From an uncultured Eubacteriales bacterium (lineage in GTDB: Bacteria; Bacillota; Clostridia; Lachnospirales; Lachnospiraceae), in the NCBI GenBank assembly GCA_900542465.1, contig UQNS01000001.1, positions 186,001 to 250,000 of the forward strand: DNA of 64,000 nucleotides, in the 5' to 3' direction. The first letter of the stretch is position 1. Every line of letters starts with the position of its first letter. The translations under genes were made by a program, and so were the position numbers. The notes under the pieces are model-generated. The model ran no database searches and had not been told where the DNA came from. It worked only from the letters and a program-made list of their open reading frames with translations. Shown piece after piece: positions 35,726 through 44,829 of the stretch.

Positions 35726-36103
35726 ATGAACGTAACAAAAGAAGAATTAAAAGAAAGAATAATTATGTACAGAAGAGGGCTCGCAGAGGAAGTAAGGATA
35801 TTAGGGATTATTGAGGACTTGTTAGACGAGAAGAATACCCCTAAGCCTTTTACCAATGCAGGCATTGAAGCTAAGAAGATTAGAGAGGTGGCTTTTAACG
35901 TACTTGGGCAGGAGGACAGACTTGAAGAGGTTATAAAGTCAAGATCCTTAAAGAAAGCACCTTTATCTATTGAGAAGAAAAGTCAGAGACTGCATTTAAC
36001 CTTACAGCCAAGCTTGTATGAAAGGGCTAATAATACGGCAAATGAATTAGGTGTAAGCCTTAATGAGTTCATGAGTTGCTTGATTGACGCTTATGCAGAT
36101 TAA
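35726..36103 (+). CDS. Prophage protein with C-terminal HicB/Arc-like (RHH) domain
   Basis: 125 residues. The N-terminal 80 are helical and charged. The C-terminal part (RLHLTLQPSLYERANNTANELGVSLNEFMSCLIDAY) matches the strand-helix-helix pattern of HicB/Arc DNA-binding domains. No HicA-type toxin is next to it, so a role in transcription is more likely than antitoxin activity. Starts 13 bases after the XRE gene with GAAAGGA upstream. Confidence 0.7.
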   Translation: MNVTKEELKERIIMYRRGLAEEVRILGIIEDLLDEKNTPKPFTNAGIEAKKIREVAFNVLGQEDRLEEVIKSRSLKKAPLSIEKKSQRLHLTLQPSLYERANNTANELGVSLNEFMSCLIDAYAD

Positions 36104-36115
36104 AGGAGGTGAATC

Positions 36116-36301
36116 ATGTTCGTAATATCAACAATCCTTCTGGGGATAATTCTGATCGTTATAGCCGTTGATCATATAGTTTTGCTTTTTAAATTTGAAG
36201 AGCTGGAAAAAGATCGAAACAGAGCAATTGCAAGAATAGCAAGGCTTAAGAATTTACTAAAAGAAGAAAAGTCCCATGCAAAGTTTGGCGACCGCGCATA
36301 A
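36116..36301 (+). CDS. Small membrane protein with coiled coil, 61 aa
   Basis: Residues 2-26 are a hydrophobic membrane segment (FVISTILLGIILIVIAVDHIVLL), followed by a charged helix (ELEKDRNRAIARIARLKNLLKEEK). AAAGGAGG stands upstream. I do not recognise a family; small anchored coiled coils are common among phage early proteins. Confidence 0.6.
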   Translation: MFVISTILLGIILIVIAVDHIVLLFKFEELEKDRNRAIARIARLKNLLKEEKSHAKFGDRA

Positions 36302-36358
36302 GGGACTTATCTAAATAACTTAGGTGTTTATTATAGCACTTTTTGGAGGTGTTGAGAA

Positions 36359-36643
36359 ATGGAAATTGAAGAGATTAAAAAATACGTCAGTTATGAAGAA
36401 GGGGGCAAGCTGTTAGAGCTAAGCCCTAGAACGATAAGAGTTTATAAAAAAGAAATGAAGGATAGTGGCTTGATTGGGACTCGATACCCACGAGAGGTTC
36501 TTATCGACTGCGGTAAGATAGTGCGCTTATGGTTGCCGGCTCTAGCAGATTACATGAACAACCGTAAACGTCTGCTTGATAAGAATATGAGCAAGTACGT
36601 AGAGCCGTTTCACTGCCAGAAAAGGCTAGGGCTGTGCGTATGA
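36359..36643 (+). CDS. Small HTH-type prophage protein, 94 aa
   Basis: The segment YEEGGKLLELSPRTIRVYKKEM reads as a helix-turn-helix of the excisionase/MerR-like kind, and the rest is basic. GGAGG lies 9 bases upstream. A role as excisionase or early DNA-binding protein is plausible but not shown. The stop overlaps the next small ORF (ATGA). Confidence 0.65.
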   Translation: MEIEEIKKYVSYEEGGKLLELSPRTIRVYKKEMKDSGLIGTRYPREVLIDCGKIVRLWLPALADYMNNRKRLLDKNMSKYVEPFHCQKRLGLCV

Positions 36644-36732
36644 AAAAAAACAATAAAAAAGCCCTTGCAAAGCCTACCAAACCGCGCAAGGGAAAAAGAC
36701 ACTTATTAACTAAACATCTGCTTGGATTATAG
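36640..36732 (+). CDS. Very small basic protein, 30 aa
   Basis: MKKNNKKALAKPTKPRKGK and a further 11 residues; about 40% Lys/Arg. It starts inside the previous stop codon (ATGA). The coding region contains CCCTTGC/GCAAGGG, a 7-bp inverted repeat, so the segment might instead act as RNA structure. Translation is likely from the overlap, not proven. Confidence 0.45.
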   Translation: MKKNNKKALAKPTKPRKGKRHLLTKHLLGL

Positions 36733-36762
36733 CAGATGGGAACCTTAAAGAAAAGAGGGCAC

Positions 36763-37620
36763 ATGGGTTACAAATATGAATTAACAGATGAGACAAGATA
36801 TGGATTAAAAAGACTAATAATTACTACAGATAACGCTGAGACCTTAGGGGGATTTGTTAATAACTTAGATAATGTGTCTGGCAACGCCATGGTAACTGAC
36901 GAAGCTATGGTATATGGCAACGCTAGGGTATATAGCGACGCTATGGTAACTGACGAAGCTAAGGTATATGGCTACGCTAGGGTATATGACAACGCCGAGG
37001 TAACTGGCAAAGCTGAGGTATATGGCAACGCTATGATATATGACGACGCTAGGGTAACTGGCAACGCTGAGGTATCTGACAACGCTGAGGTAACTGGCAA
37101 AGCTGAGGTATATGGCAACGCTAGGGTATATGGCAACGCTGAGGTATATGACAGCGCTTTGGTATCTGGCAATGCTAAGGTATATGGCGACGCTGCGGTA
37201 TATGACGAAGCTGTGGTATATGGCAACGCTAAGGTATATGGCGACGCTTTGGTATATGGCAATGCTAGGGTATATGGCGACGCTGAGGTATATGGCAATG
37301 CTAAGGTAAAAGGCAACGCTAGGGTATATGACAACGCTGAGGTATATGGCGAAGCTATGGTATATGGCAACGCTAAGGTACTTGGCAACTCAAAGATAGA
37401 GAAGAATTCCGACTACTTAGTCATCGGGCCGATTGGTTCAAGAGATGACTTTATAACCTTTACCAACTCCTATGATGGAATATTAGCAACAGTAGGTTGC
37501 TTTCACGGAACTCTAGCGGAGTTTAAAGAAAAAGTAAAGCAAACACACGCTGATAACAAACACGCTAAGGCTTACTTACTAGCATGTGATTTAGCAGAAT
37601 GGAGGATTGCAGGGGTATGA
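36763..37620 (+). CDS. Hexapeptide-repeat (left-handed beta-helix) prophage protein
   Basis: 285 residues. After an N-terminal domain of about 38 residues (MGYKYELTDETRYGLKRL) come 29 consecutive hexapeptides of the form YGNAxV / TDEAxV, which should fold as a left-handed beta-helix of almost ten turns. A C-terminal globular domain follows (SRDDFITF...GCFHGTLAEFKEKV), a combination I recall from other prophage proteins often labelled transferase or polymer-forming protein. No acyltransferase histidine loop is visible, so a structural or binding role is more likely. GAGGG precedes the start at 36763. The next gene overlaps by ATGA. Confidence 0.75.
   Translation: MGYKYELTDETRYGLKRLIITTDNAETLGGFVNNLDNVSGNAMVTDEAMVYGNARVYSDAMVTDEAKVYGYARVYDNAEVTGKAEVYGNAMIYDDARVTGNAEVSDNAEVTGKAEVYGNARVYGNAEVYDSALVSGNAKVYGDAAVYDEAVVYGNAKVYGDALVYGNARVYGDAEVYGNAKVKGNARVYDNAEVYGEAMVYGNAKVLGNSKIEKNSDYLVIGPIGSRDDFITFTNSYDGILATVGCFHGTLAEFKEKVKQTHADNKHAKAYLLACDLAEWRIAGV
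36877..37398 (+). repeat. 18-bp minisatellite, 29 units
   Basis: Each 18-base unit resembles TATGGCAACGCTAAGGTA and encodes one hexapeptide. Units differ by a few bases only, and the pattern leaves other frames on both strands open as well. This is an internal protein repeat, not a CRISPR: no spacers are present. Confidence 0.95.
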
Positions 37621-37775
37621 AAGCTTTAAACATAATTCAGATAGCCGCCATGATCACAGGCGTTATGTTTGCCACCGGTCTTGATGATATGAAGCCGGGG
37701 ACGGTCATAGCGATAGTTACATGCTTTGCGATTGCAGGCATAACAGGACTGGTTAAAAAGGCGGTGAGATCATGA
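37617..37775 (+). CDS. Small membrane protein, 52 aa
   Basis: Two hydrophobic helices (about 4-21 and 29-46) joined by DDMKPG, with a basic end. It starts in the previous stop codon (ATGA) and its stop overlaps the next ATG. Holin-like topology, but it lies in the early region, far from lysis genes, so a holin role is doubtful. Confidence 0.6.
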   Translation: MKALNIIQIAAMITGVMFATGLDDMKPGTVIAIVTCFAIAGITGLVKKAVRS

Positions 37776-37933
37776 CAGTAACGATAACAGTACCGGTCAA
37801 ACTTAAGTATGAAGCCAGAGACGATTGGGACGATATAGAAGTGTATGAGAAGTCAGAGAAGATATACGAAGCGGCTAAGAGCTTTGATTTCGACTTCCCT
37901 AATTTTTGCGAGTGTAACGTAGATATAGATTAA
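37772..37933 (+). CDS. Small acidic protein, 53 aa
   Basis: Begins MTVTITVPVKLKYEARDD and ends CECNVDID; a short beta-like N-terminus and a helical acidic middle. Overlaps the preceding gene by 4 bases. Reminiscent of small phage inhibitor proteins in composition only; no family recognised. Confidence 0.55.
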   Translation: MTVTITVPVKLKYEARDDWDDIEVYEKSEKIYEAAKSFDFDFPNFCECNVDID

Positions 37934-37947
37934 AAGGAGACATATAA

Positions 37948-38421
37948 ATGAAATTAGAAATTGAATTTAACACTATGGAAGAGTTAGCAACAAAGGCACT
38001 TGAGTTGTCAGATGCCTTAATTAGACAAGTAAAAGTACCGGACAAGAATGTATTTGAAACTATAAAAGAAAACAAAGGCGATTCCATACCCGTGGCTCCA
38101 ATTGCACCTGAGTCGGAACCAGTACAGACACAAGCAGTACCTACCGCGCCGGTTCCAACAACACCTGTACAGGAGACACCGACAGTACCAGTACAGCCTG
38201 CTCCACAGCCAGTTGTTGCACCTGTAGCAACTACAGAACATACATTTACTGTTGATGAGCTTGCAAAGGCAGGTACTGATCTTATGGCAGCTAAACCAGA
38301 TGTAACAGTTCAGTTACAGCAGTTACTCGCCAACTTTGGGGTTCTTGGCATACCAGAACTCCCGGCTGAAAGGTATGGAGAGTTTGCAACAGCTCTTAGG
38401 GGATTGGGGGCGAATATCTAA
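37948..38421 (+). CDS. Prophage protein with Pro-rich linker, 157 aa
   Basis: Two small helical domains (about 1-45 and 100-157) are joined by a Pro/Val/Thr-rich linker of about 50 residues (APVPTTPVQ...). It sits just ahead of the DUF2800/DUF2815 recombination genes and overlaps the DUF2800 start (TAATG). In related phages a protein of this layout is often found here; the role is unknown. Confidence 0.65.
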   Translation: MKLEIEFNTMEELATKALELSDALIRQVKVPDKNVFETIKENKGDSIPVAPIAPESEPVQTQAVPTAPVPTTPVQETPTVPVQPAPQPVVAPVATTEHTFTVDELAKAGTDLMAAKPDVTVQLQQLLANFGVLGIPELPAERYGEFATALRGLGANI

Positions 38422-39602
38422 TGCCTAATCATAAAGAAAGAGCTCACGCCTTACTGGGCCCGTCAAGTGCTCATAGATGGCTTGAATGTACTCCAAGTGC
38501 AGTTCTTGAAGATAGTTTTCCAGACTCTCAAAGTGAAGCAGCCAAAGAAGGAACTTTAGCACACGAGATTTGTGAGATTAAAGTAAAACACTTTTTTCAC
38601 TTAGATGGAATTGATACTGAACGCAAGAAGAACTTAAGGATAAACAAGCTTAAAACTAATAATCTATACAAAAAAGAAATGGACGGATTTACGGATGATT
38701 ATCTTGAGTATATAAGGGCCATAGCCTTGGGTTGTTCATCAGCGCCGACTGTCCTTGTGGAAGCTTATCTAGATCTTGGCCAATACGTTCCTGAGTCATT
38801 CGGAACAGTGGATTGTCTAATGTTACAGGGCAATACACTTCGTGTGATTGACTTCAAATATGGCAAGGGCGTTCCAGTGGATTCGGACAGAAACCCACAG
38901 CTAATGCTTTATGCTCTTGGGGCTTATGAGCTCTATAAGATTTTTTACAATATTCAGCTCATAGAATTGCACATCGTTCAGCCTCGCATAAGCAATACTT
39001 CATCATACAAGTTAACCATAAATGAGTTAAAAGAATTCGGAGAAAAAGTAAAAGAGATTGCCCCGATAGCGTTTAAAGGCGAAGGCGAATTTAAACCATC
39101 AGAGGAGGCTTGCAAGTTTTGCAGGGCAAGAAACCAGTGCAGGGCTAGGGCTATGGATAATCTAAAGCTTTTTCCAGACATTGGAAAGAAACCACCACTT
39201 ATTACAAATGAAGAGGTTGGAGAGTTCCTTAAACAAGGGGCGGATGTGGCCAATTGGCTTAAGGATTTGCAAGACTTTGCATTATCAGAGTGCTTGGCTG
39301 GTAAAGATGTACCAGGATGGAAAGCTGTGGCTGGACGAGGTTCAAGAGATTGGACAGATCAAGAAAAAGCTTTTGAAAAGCTAAAGGCTAATGGCATAGA
39401 TGAGGCCCTTTTGTATGAAAGAAAAGCGCTTACTCTTGCCCAGGTTGAAAAGACAATCGGGAAATCAAGCTTTGAAAGCCTGGTAGGTGGCATGGTCATA
39501 AAGCACCAGGGCAAACCAACACTAGTAGTAGAAACAGACAAGAGAGAAGTTTATAACAACGTAGATGAAAATTTAAAACTGTTAGGTATTAAAGGAGATT
39601 AA
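38421..39602 (+). CDS. DUF2800 family (Cas4/RecB-like nuclease) protein
   Basis: 393 residues. The N-terminus (ALLGPSSAHRWLECTPSAVLE...SEAAKEGTLAHEICE) and the central RVIDFKYGKGVPV, with an Asp and Lys in PD-(D/E)XK spacing, mark DUF2800. A cysteine cluster CKFCRARNQCRARA near 235 together with Cys near residue 23 suggests an Fe-S cluster as in Cas4/AddB. Likely an exonuclease in phage recombination, working with the DUF2815 ssDNA-binding protein that follows. Confidence 0.88.
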   Translation: MPNHKERAHALLGPSSAHRWLECTPSAVLEDSFPDSQSEAAKEGTLAHEICEIKVKHFFHLDGIDTERKKNLRINKLKTNNLYKKEMDGFTDDYLEYIRAIALGCSSAPTVLVEAYLDLGQYVPESFGTVDCLMLQGNTLRVIDFKYGKGVPVDSDRNPQLMLYALGAYELYKIFYNIQLIELHIVQPRISNTSSYKLTINELKEFGEKVKEIAPIAFKGEGEFKPSEEACKFCRARNQCRARAMDNLKLFPDIGKKPPLITNEEVGEFLKQGADVANWLKDLQDFALSECLAGKDVPGWKAVAGRGSRDWTDQEKAFEKLKANGIDEALLYERKALTLAQVEKTIGKSSFESLVGGMVIKHQGKPTLVVETDKREVYNNVDENLKLLGIKGD

Positions 39603-39607
39603 AAAGA

Positions 39608-40231
39608 ATGATTGACGAAATTAAAGTAGCAACTGGAGAAGTTAGATTATCATATGCACATTTGTTTAAACCATATTCATTTGTTCCAGGGGAAGAGGGC
39701 AGATATTCAGTTACATGCCTTTTACCAAAAACAGACACAGTTACAAAAGTTGCTATTGATAATGCTATTAACCAGGCAAAACAATTGGGCGCAAGTAGTG
39801 CATGGAAAGGAGCCGTACCTCCAGTTATTTTAACACCAGTGCATGATGGTGATGGATTGAAGTCTGATGGTAATCCTTATGGTCCTGAGTGCAAAGGGCA
39901 TTGGGTATTTAGTGCAACGTCTAAATTCCCAGTTTTAGTTGTAGATAGTAATGGAACGCCATTAGCAGAAACTGATGTTTACAGTGGTTGCTATGGAAGA
40001 GTGGTAATTAAGTTAAAGCCATATTCTGCACCAGGTAAAAAAGGAATTGGCTTTTATCTAACAGTTGTATCTAAGACTAGAGACGGAGAGCCTTTAGGTG
40101 GAAATAACTACAATGCGGATCTAGAGGCATTAGGAATTCAAACAGCGACCGCACAAACGACAAGTCCACAGCAGGCAGTAGCTGCGCCACAGACAGGAGT
40201 TAACCCAATAACAGGTTTACCTTTTAATTAA
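39608..40231 (+). CDS. DUF2815 family (ssDNA-binding-like) protein
   Basis: 207 residues with an OB-fold-like pattern (RLSYAHLFKPYSF...YSVTCLLPKTD...YSGCYGRVVIKLKPY...GIGFYLTVV) and a flexible Gln/Thr tail. DUF2815 proteins are paired with DUF2800 and phage polymerases and resemble T7 gp2.5-type ssDNA-binding proteins. Starts 5 bases after DUF2800. Confidence 0.87.
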   Translation: MIDEIKVATGEVRLSYAHLFKPYSFVPGEEGRYSVTCLLPKTDTVTKVAIDNAINQAKQLGASSAWKGAVPPVILTPVHDGDGLKSDGNPYGPECKGHWVFSATSKFPVLVVDSNGTPLAETDVYSGCYGRVVIKLKPYSAPGKKGIGFYLTVVSKTRDGEPLGGNNYNADLEALGIQTATAQTTSPQQAVAAPQTGVNPITGLPFN

Positions 40232-40244
40232 ACAGGAGGTTTAA

Positions 40245-42215
40245 ATGCACCATTTAAGTATTGATATAGAGACAAGGTCGAGTGTTGATCTTATGAAAGC
40301 AGGGGCTTTCAAATATGCAGAATCTCAAGACTTTCAAATACTTCTCCTAGCATACAAGCTGGACGGTGCGCCTACTCAGATAATCGATTTAGCAAGCGGC
40401 GAAAAGGTCCCTGAATGGCTTATCGCCGCTTTATCTGACGGCTATTATATGAAGCACGCCTACAATGCCACTTTTGAGTGGATTTGTTTGAATCGTGCAG
40501 GGTTTAAAACACCACTTCAACAGTGGCAATGCACTATGATTCATGGCCTTTATTTAGGTTATCCGGCTGGTCTTAGTTCTATAGGTTTGGCGATTGGTCT
40601 TGATGAGGATAAGCAAAAACTGGCAACAGGTAAAGCACTTATACGGTACTTCTGTAATCCGTGTAAGCCAACTAAGGCTAATGGCGGTCGTACTTGGAAT
40701 AATCCAAGTCATGACCCTGATAAGTGGGAATTATTCAAAGTCTATTGTATTCGAGATGTTGACTCAGAAGACGCAATAAGACTTAAGCTTGAATCTTTTG
40801 AAGTACCAGAAGCTGAGTGGGGTCTGTGGCGGTCTGATGCGATGATGAACCTCTTTGGGGCAAGGCTTGATATAGATCTGATCAAGGGGGCTATCTCAAT
40901 CGATGAGCAGTCTACTTATAAGCTTACTGAAGAAGCAAGAAGCTTAACAGGACTGGATAACCCTAACAGTGCGATGCAGTTGGCCAAATGGTTATCAAGC
41001 AAAGGTATAGAAGTTCCTAATCTTCAGAAAGCGACAGTTGAGGACTTACTTAATGGAGAATTGCCAGACGATGTAAGGCGAGTATTAGAGATTAGACAAC
41101 AGCTGGGAAAGACAAGCGTAACTAAGTATGCAGCCATGGTTGAAACAATTGGAGAAGGCAATCGTGTAAGAGGCCTTATGCAGTTTTACGGAGCTAATAA
41201 AACAGGCCGATGGGCAGGAAGATTAGTTCAGATTCAGAATTTGCCAAGGAATTACATTAGTACTCTAGACAGTGCAAGAAAACTTATAAAACTGGGCCGT
41301 GCTGACTCTTTAAAGATTATTTATGGGAATGTTCCAGACACACTTAGTCAGCTCATAAGGACGGCTTTTATACCTAGTGATGGTCGTAAGTTTGTTGTAG
41401 CAGACTTCTCTGCAATTGAGGCAAGAGTTATTGCATGGCTTGCCGGAGAAGAGTGGGTAAATGAAGTTTTTGCCACACATGGAAAGATCTATGAGGCTAC
41501 AGCAAGCCAGATGTTCCATGTGCCTTTAGAACTTATAAAAAAGGGCAATCCGGAGTACGCCTTAAGACAAAAAGGAAAAGTGGCCACGTTGGCACTAGGC
41601 TATCAAGGTGGTGTTAATGCTCTTATCGCAATGGGAGCTTTACGAATGGGATTATCTGAAGATGAATTACCAGAGATAGTGGAAAGATGGAGAGCTGCAA
41701 ACCCAAATATTAAGGCTCTTTGGTATGCGGTCGAAAAGGCGGCCGTTAAAGTAGTAGAAACAGGCCAGCCACAAATAGTAAAAGGATTAGTTCTTAGAGT
41801 AGAAGCTGATTTGAAAACCAGCCAATCGTTTTTAACGATAGAGCTACCGAGTGGACGAAAGCTTTATTATGTAAAGCCTTTTCTTGAAATTAACCAGTTT
41901 GACAAGCTGGCGGTTAGTTTTTATTCAAATGACCAAACAACAAAGAAGTGGCGTAAAGAAAGCACTTACGGGGGCAAGCTGGTTGAGAACATTGTGCAAG
42001 CGATTGCTAGGGACTGCCTCGCTGTAACACTGAAGCGCATTTGGTCTAAGGGGCTCGATATTGTTTTCCATGTGCATGATGAGGTCGTTATCGATGCACC
42101 TTTTGACTACACAGTAGAACAGGCTTGTGAATTGATGGCACAGCCGATTAACTGGGCACCAGGTCTAGTGCTTAAGGGTGCCGGGTTTGAAAGTGATTAT
42201 TACATGAAGGATTAA
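40245..42215 (+). CDS. Phage family A DNA polymerase with 3'-5' exonuclease
   Basis: 656 residues. The exonuclease domain starts at LSIDIETRS with the DxE metal ligands and continues with the IRDVDSE third motif near 170. Polymerase motif A is VADFSAIEARVIAW, motif B the O-helix RQKGKVATLALGYQGG, and motif C HVHDEVVID. All catalytic carboxylates are present. It lacks a 5' nuclease domain, as expected for phage replicative enzymes. AGGAGG lies before the start. Confidence 0.95.
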   Translation: MHHLSIDIETRSSVDLMKAGAFKYAESQDFQILLLAYKLDGAPTQIIDLASGEKVPEWLIAALSDGYYMKHAYNATFEWICLNRAGFKTPLQQWQCTMIHGLYLGYPAGLSSIGLAIGLDEDKQKLATGKALIRYFCNPCKPTKANGGRTWNNPSHDPDKWELFKVYCIRDVDSEDAIRLKLESFEVPEAEWGLWRSDAMMNLFGARLDIDLIKGAISIDEQSTYKLTEEARSLTGLDNPNSAMQLAKWLSSKGIEVPNLQKATVEDLLNGELPDDVRRVLEIRQQLGKTSVTKYAAMVETIGEGNRVRGLMQFYGANKTGRWAGRLVQIQNLPRNYISTLDSARKLIKLGRADSLKIIYGNVPDTLSQLIRTAFIPSDGRKFVVADFSAIEARVIAWLAGEEWVNEVFATHGKIYEATASQMFHVPLELIKKGNPEYALRQKGKVATLALGYQGGVNALIAMGALRMGLSEDELPEIVERWRAANPNIKALWYAVEKAAVKVVETGQPQIVKGLVLRVEADLKTSQSFLTIELPSGRKLYYVKPFLEINQFDKLAVSFYSNDQTTKKWRKESTYGGKLVENIVQAIARDCLAVTLKRIWSKGLDIVFHVHDEVVIDAPFDYTVEQACELMAQPINWAPGLVLKGAGFESDYYMKD

Positions 42216-42218
42216 AAT

Positions 42219-44633
42219 ATGGACAATAACAGACAACTAAATATCAGTGTGGGATCCTCACGCAAGTCTACACAGTGGAAGTCTGTAGGTATCAGTTGGG
42301 CAGAGTTTGTAGATAAGCTTAAGACCCCGATCCGGGGCACTGAGACCCTGGCTGAATATATGGCTATGAAAAAGCCACAACAGGACGAATTGAAGGATGT
42401 TGGCGGCTTTGTCGGGGGTTCGCTTTTAGGCGAAAGAAGAAAAGCTAATGCCGTTATAGGGCGCGACCTGGTCACTCTGGATCTGGATAGTATTCCAGAA
42501 GGCCAGACCCTTAACATTCTTAAAAGAGTGGACGGGCTTGGGTGTGCTGCACTGGTTTATTCGACAAGGAAACATGCGGAATACGCCCCTCGACTTAGAG
42601 TAGTTATACCGTTAGACAGAACAGTTACGGCTGATGAGTACGAACCGATCGCAAGGAAACTTGGTTACATGATAGGTATAAGCTTTTGCGACCCTACCAC
42701 ATTTGAGGCGGTCAGACTTATGTACTGGGCTTCGTGTTGTGCAGACTCAACTTATATATATGAAGTCTATGACAAACCTTTCTGCTCGGCAGATGGGATC
42801 CTAAAAACTTACAACAACTGGACTGATGTGACAGAGTGGCCAGTTGTGCCCGGAGCTGATGCGATTGAAAGAAGACGTCTTGCGAAGGCTGAAAACCCAC
42901 TCGAGAAGAAAGGTCTTATAGGTGCTTTTTGCCGAGAATATGACATATTCCAGGCTATTGAGAAGTTTATACCCGGTATGTACGAACCAACGGCCATTGA
43001 TAATCGCTTAACCTTCGTAGGAGGTTCTACTACAGGCGGTGCGATTGTTTATGACGCCGGCAAGTTCCTATATTCCCACCACGCAACAGACCCATGCAGT
43101 GGTTTACTCGTTAACTCTTTTGATCTGATAAGGCTGCATAAATTTGGGCATCTAGATGATGAAGCGCCGGATAATGCAAAGGGGGCGGGGCTTCCATCTT
43201 TTGTAGAAATGAAGAAGTTTGTACTTGAAGATGAAGTAATAAGCCAAAAGATTGCTAAAGAAAGAATTGATAAGGCCATGGAAGCTTTTGCAGTAAGCGG
43301 CCAACCACAAACCGAAGAAGACACAGAATGGACGGACAAACTAGCCAGATCAGACTCCGGGGCTTTTAAAAAGACCATTAATAACATAGTCGTAATACTC
43401 CAGAACGATACAAGACTTAAGGGCAAGATTGTAACCGATATATTTGCTTGTCGTGGCTTAGTTATGGGAACTCTTCCTTGGAATTCTGAATCTGATGTAA
43501 GGCCTTGGGAAGATTCAGACATAAGCGGTATTAACTGGTACTTGGAAACATTCTACGATATCACAGGAAGAGACAAAATAACTGATGCTATCAATATTGT
43601 AGCCGGTCAGAATGCAATTAATGAAGTTAAGGATTATCTGATAGCTGAAGAATGGGATGGCGTGAAGAGGCTTGATACTTTGCTTATTGATTACCTTGGT
43701 GCTGAAGATAATCCATACACCAGGGCAGTTATGCGAAAGACACTTGTTGCAGCTGTAGCAAGGGCGATCATCGGAGGAGTTAAGTTTGACACCATGCCAA
43801 TCCTTACAGGGCCTCAGGGCATTGGTAAATCAACCTTTTTATCACTATTAGGAAATAAGTGGTTTACAGATAGTTTAACCACTTTTGAAGGAAAGGACGC
43901 AGCTGAAATAATTCAGGGTTCTTTGATAGTCGAGGTTGGAGAATTAACTGCTATGAGTAAGCAAGAGTCCAACAGCGTTAAGCAGTTCTTAAGCAAATGC
44001 GATGATAAGTATAGGGCAGCTTACGGAAGAACCACAAGCGTTTATCCAAGGCGTTGCGTCTTTATTGGTACGTCAAATGACGAGGAATTCTTAAAAGATA
44101 CTACGGGCAACAGACGTTTTTGGCCAGTGGATGTTGGAGTTAATCCGGCTACTAAAAATGTTTTTAAAGATCTTCCAGGTGAAGTACATCAGATCTGGGC
44201 TGAAGCGTATGCAGCTTGGCAGATGGGGGAAGAGTTATTCATATCAGGTGAGGTTTTAGATCTTGCTATGAAGAGTCAGGATGATCATAGAGAAAGGTCT
44301 GACAAAGAAGGATATATTGAAGAATTCTTAAAGATGAAGATACCTTATAACTGGTATTCACTACCTCTGCAGTCTCAAAGGATGATCTATCAAGGACTGT
44401 GTAATGTTTCAGAGGATGAACTAGTGGAAAGAGACAGAGTTTGTGCGACTGAAATACTGCAAGTTTGTTTCAATATGGATCCCGGAAGAATTCAAAGACG
44501 TGATAGCGTTGAGATAAACGGAATACTTAAGGCAATTAAGGATTGGAAACCGTCAAAAACGCCTTATAAGTACGGTTTTTTTGGTAGTCAGAGAGGATTT
44601 ACAAAGGCTACTACAAACTGTACTACAAAGTAG
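42219..44633 (+). CDS. VapE-type phage primase/helicase-like ATPase
   Basis: 804 residues. The N-terminal region (VTLDLDSIPEG...RLRVVIPLDR) looks like the primase-type domain common in phage VapE proteins. The C-terminal half is the virulence-associated protein E ATPase: Walker A GPQGIGKST near residue 530, acidic Walker B in LIVEVGEL, and GTSNDEEFLKDTTGNRRFWPV. It probably opens and primes DNA for the adjacent polymerase. The 3' end of the gene already contains ACTACA repeats of the candidate origin. Confidence 0.9.
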   Translation: MDNNRQLNISVGSSRKSTQWKSVGISWAEFVDKLKTPIRGTETLAEYMAMKKPQQDELKDVGGFVGGSLLGERRKANAVIGRDLVTLDLDSIPEGQTLNILKRVDGLGCAALVYSTRKHAEYAPRLRVVIPLDRTVTADEYEPIARKLGYMIGISFCDPTTFEAVRLMYWASCCADSTYIYEVYDKPFCSADGILKTYNNWTDVTEWPVVPGADAIERRRLAKAENPLEKKGLIGAFCREYDIFQAIEKFIPGMYEPTAIDNRLTFVGGSTTGGAIVYDAGKFLYSHHATDPCSGLLVNSFDLIRLHKFGHLDDEAPDNAKGAGLPSFVEMKKFVLEDEVISQKIAKERIDKAMEAFAVSGQPQTEEDTEWTDKLARSDSGAFKKTINNIVVILQNDTRLKGKIVTDIFACRGLVMGTLPWNSESDVRPWEDSDISGINWYLETFYDITGRDKITDAINIVAGQNAINEVKDYLIAEEWDGVKRLDTLLIDYLGAEDNPYTRAVMRKTLVAAVARAIIGGVKFDTMPILTGPQGIGKSTFLSLLGNKWFTDSLTTFEGKDAAEIIQGSLIVEVGELTAMSKQESNSVKQFLSKCDDKYRAAYGRTTSVYPRRCVFIGTSNDEEFLKDTTGNRRFWPVDVGVNPATKNVFKDLPGEVHQIWAEAYAAWQMGEELFISGEVLDLAMKSQDDHRERSDKEGYIEEFLKMKIPYNWYSLPLQSQRMIYQGLCNVSEDELVERDRVCATEILQVCFNMDPGRIQRRDSVEINGILKAIKDWKPSKTPYKYGFFGSQRGFTKATTNCTTK

Positions 44634-44753
44634 GATTTTTCACTACATTCTACTACATTCAATTACTACAACAACTACATTTAACTACAAAGAATGTAGT
44701 TGTATAAAAAGTAGATAGTTACTGACTTAATAAGGATTTACTACATTTACTAC
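44610..44753 (+). repeat. ACTACA iteron cluster, candidate replication origin
   Basis: Nine direct copies and one inverted copy of ACTACA lie within about 145 bases, starting in the end of the ATPase gene. ACAACTACATT (44671-44681) and its exact complement (44693-44703) form an 11-bp hairpin. The stretch is AT-rich and within the replication module, as expected for an initiator-binding origin. Confidence 0.55.
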
Positions 44754-44829
44754 ATAGATTTATACATTTTATAAAAGTACATAAGAAACGTATACATACG
44801 TATAAATATACCTACGTTTTTTACGTATT

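Noticed and set aside
35726..36301. HicAB-type toxin-antitoxin system
   Set aside because: The HicB-like C-terminal domain is present, but the adjacent small gene is a membrane coiled coil, not a HicA double-stranded RNA-binding toxin.
36972..37388. 138-codon minus-strand ORF and a 65-codon plus-strand ORF in another frame
   Set aside because: Both exist because the 18-bp repeat lacks stops in several frames; neither has a ribosome site or non-repetitive sequence.
36877..37398. Possible CRISPR array
   Set aside because: Units are contiguous 18-mers with no spacers and they encode hexapeptides in frame with a larger protein; the 24-bp and 18-bp arrays at 14741 and 26687 are coding stalk repeats too.
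37617..37775. Holin
   Set aside because: Two membrane helices fit in shape, but the gene lies in the early region coupled to small acidic and replication genes, not near a lysin.
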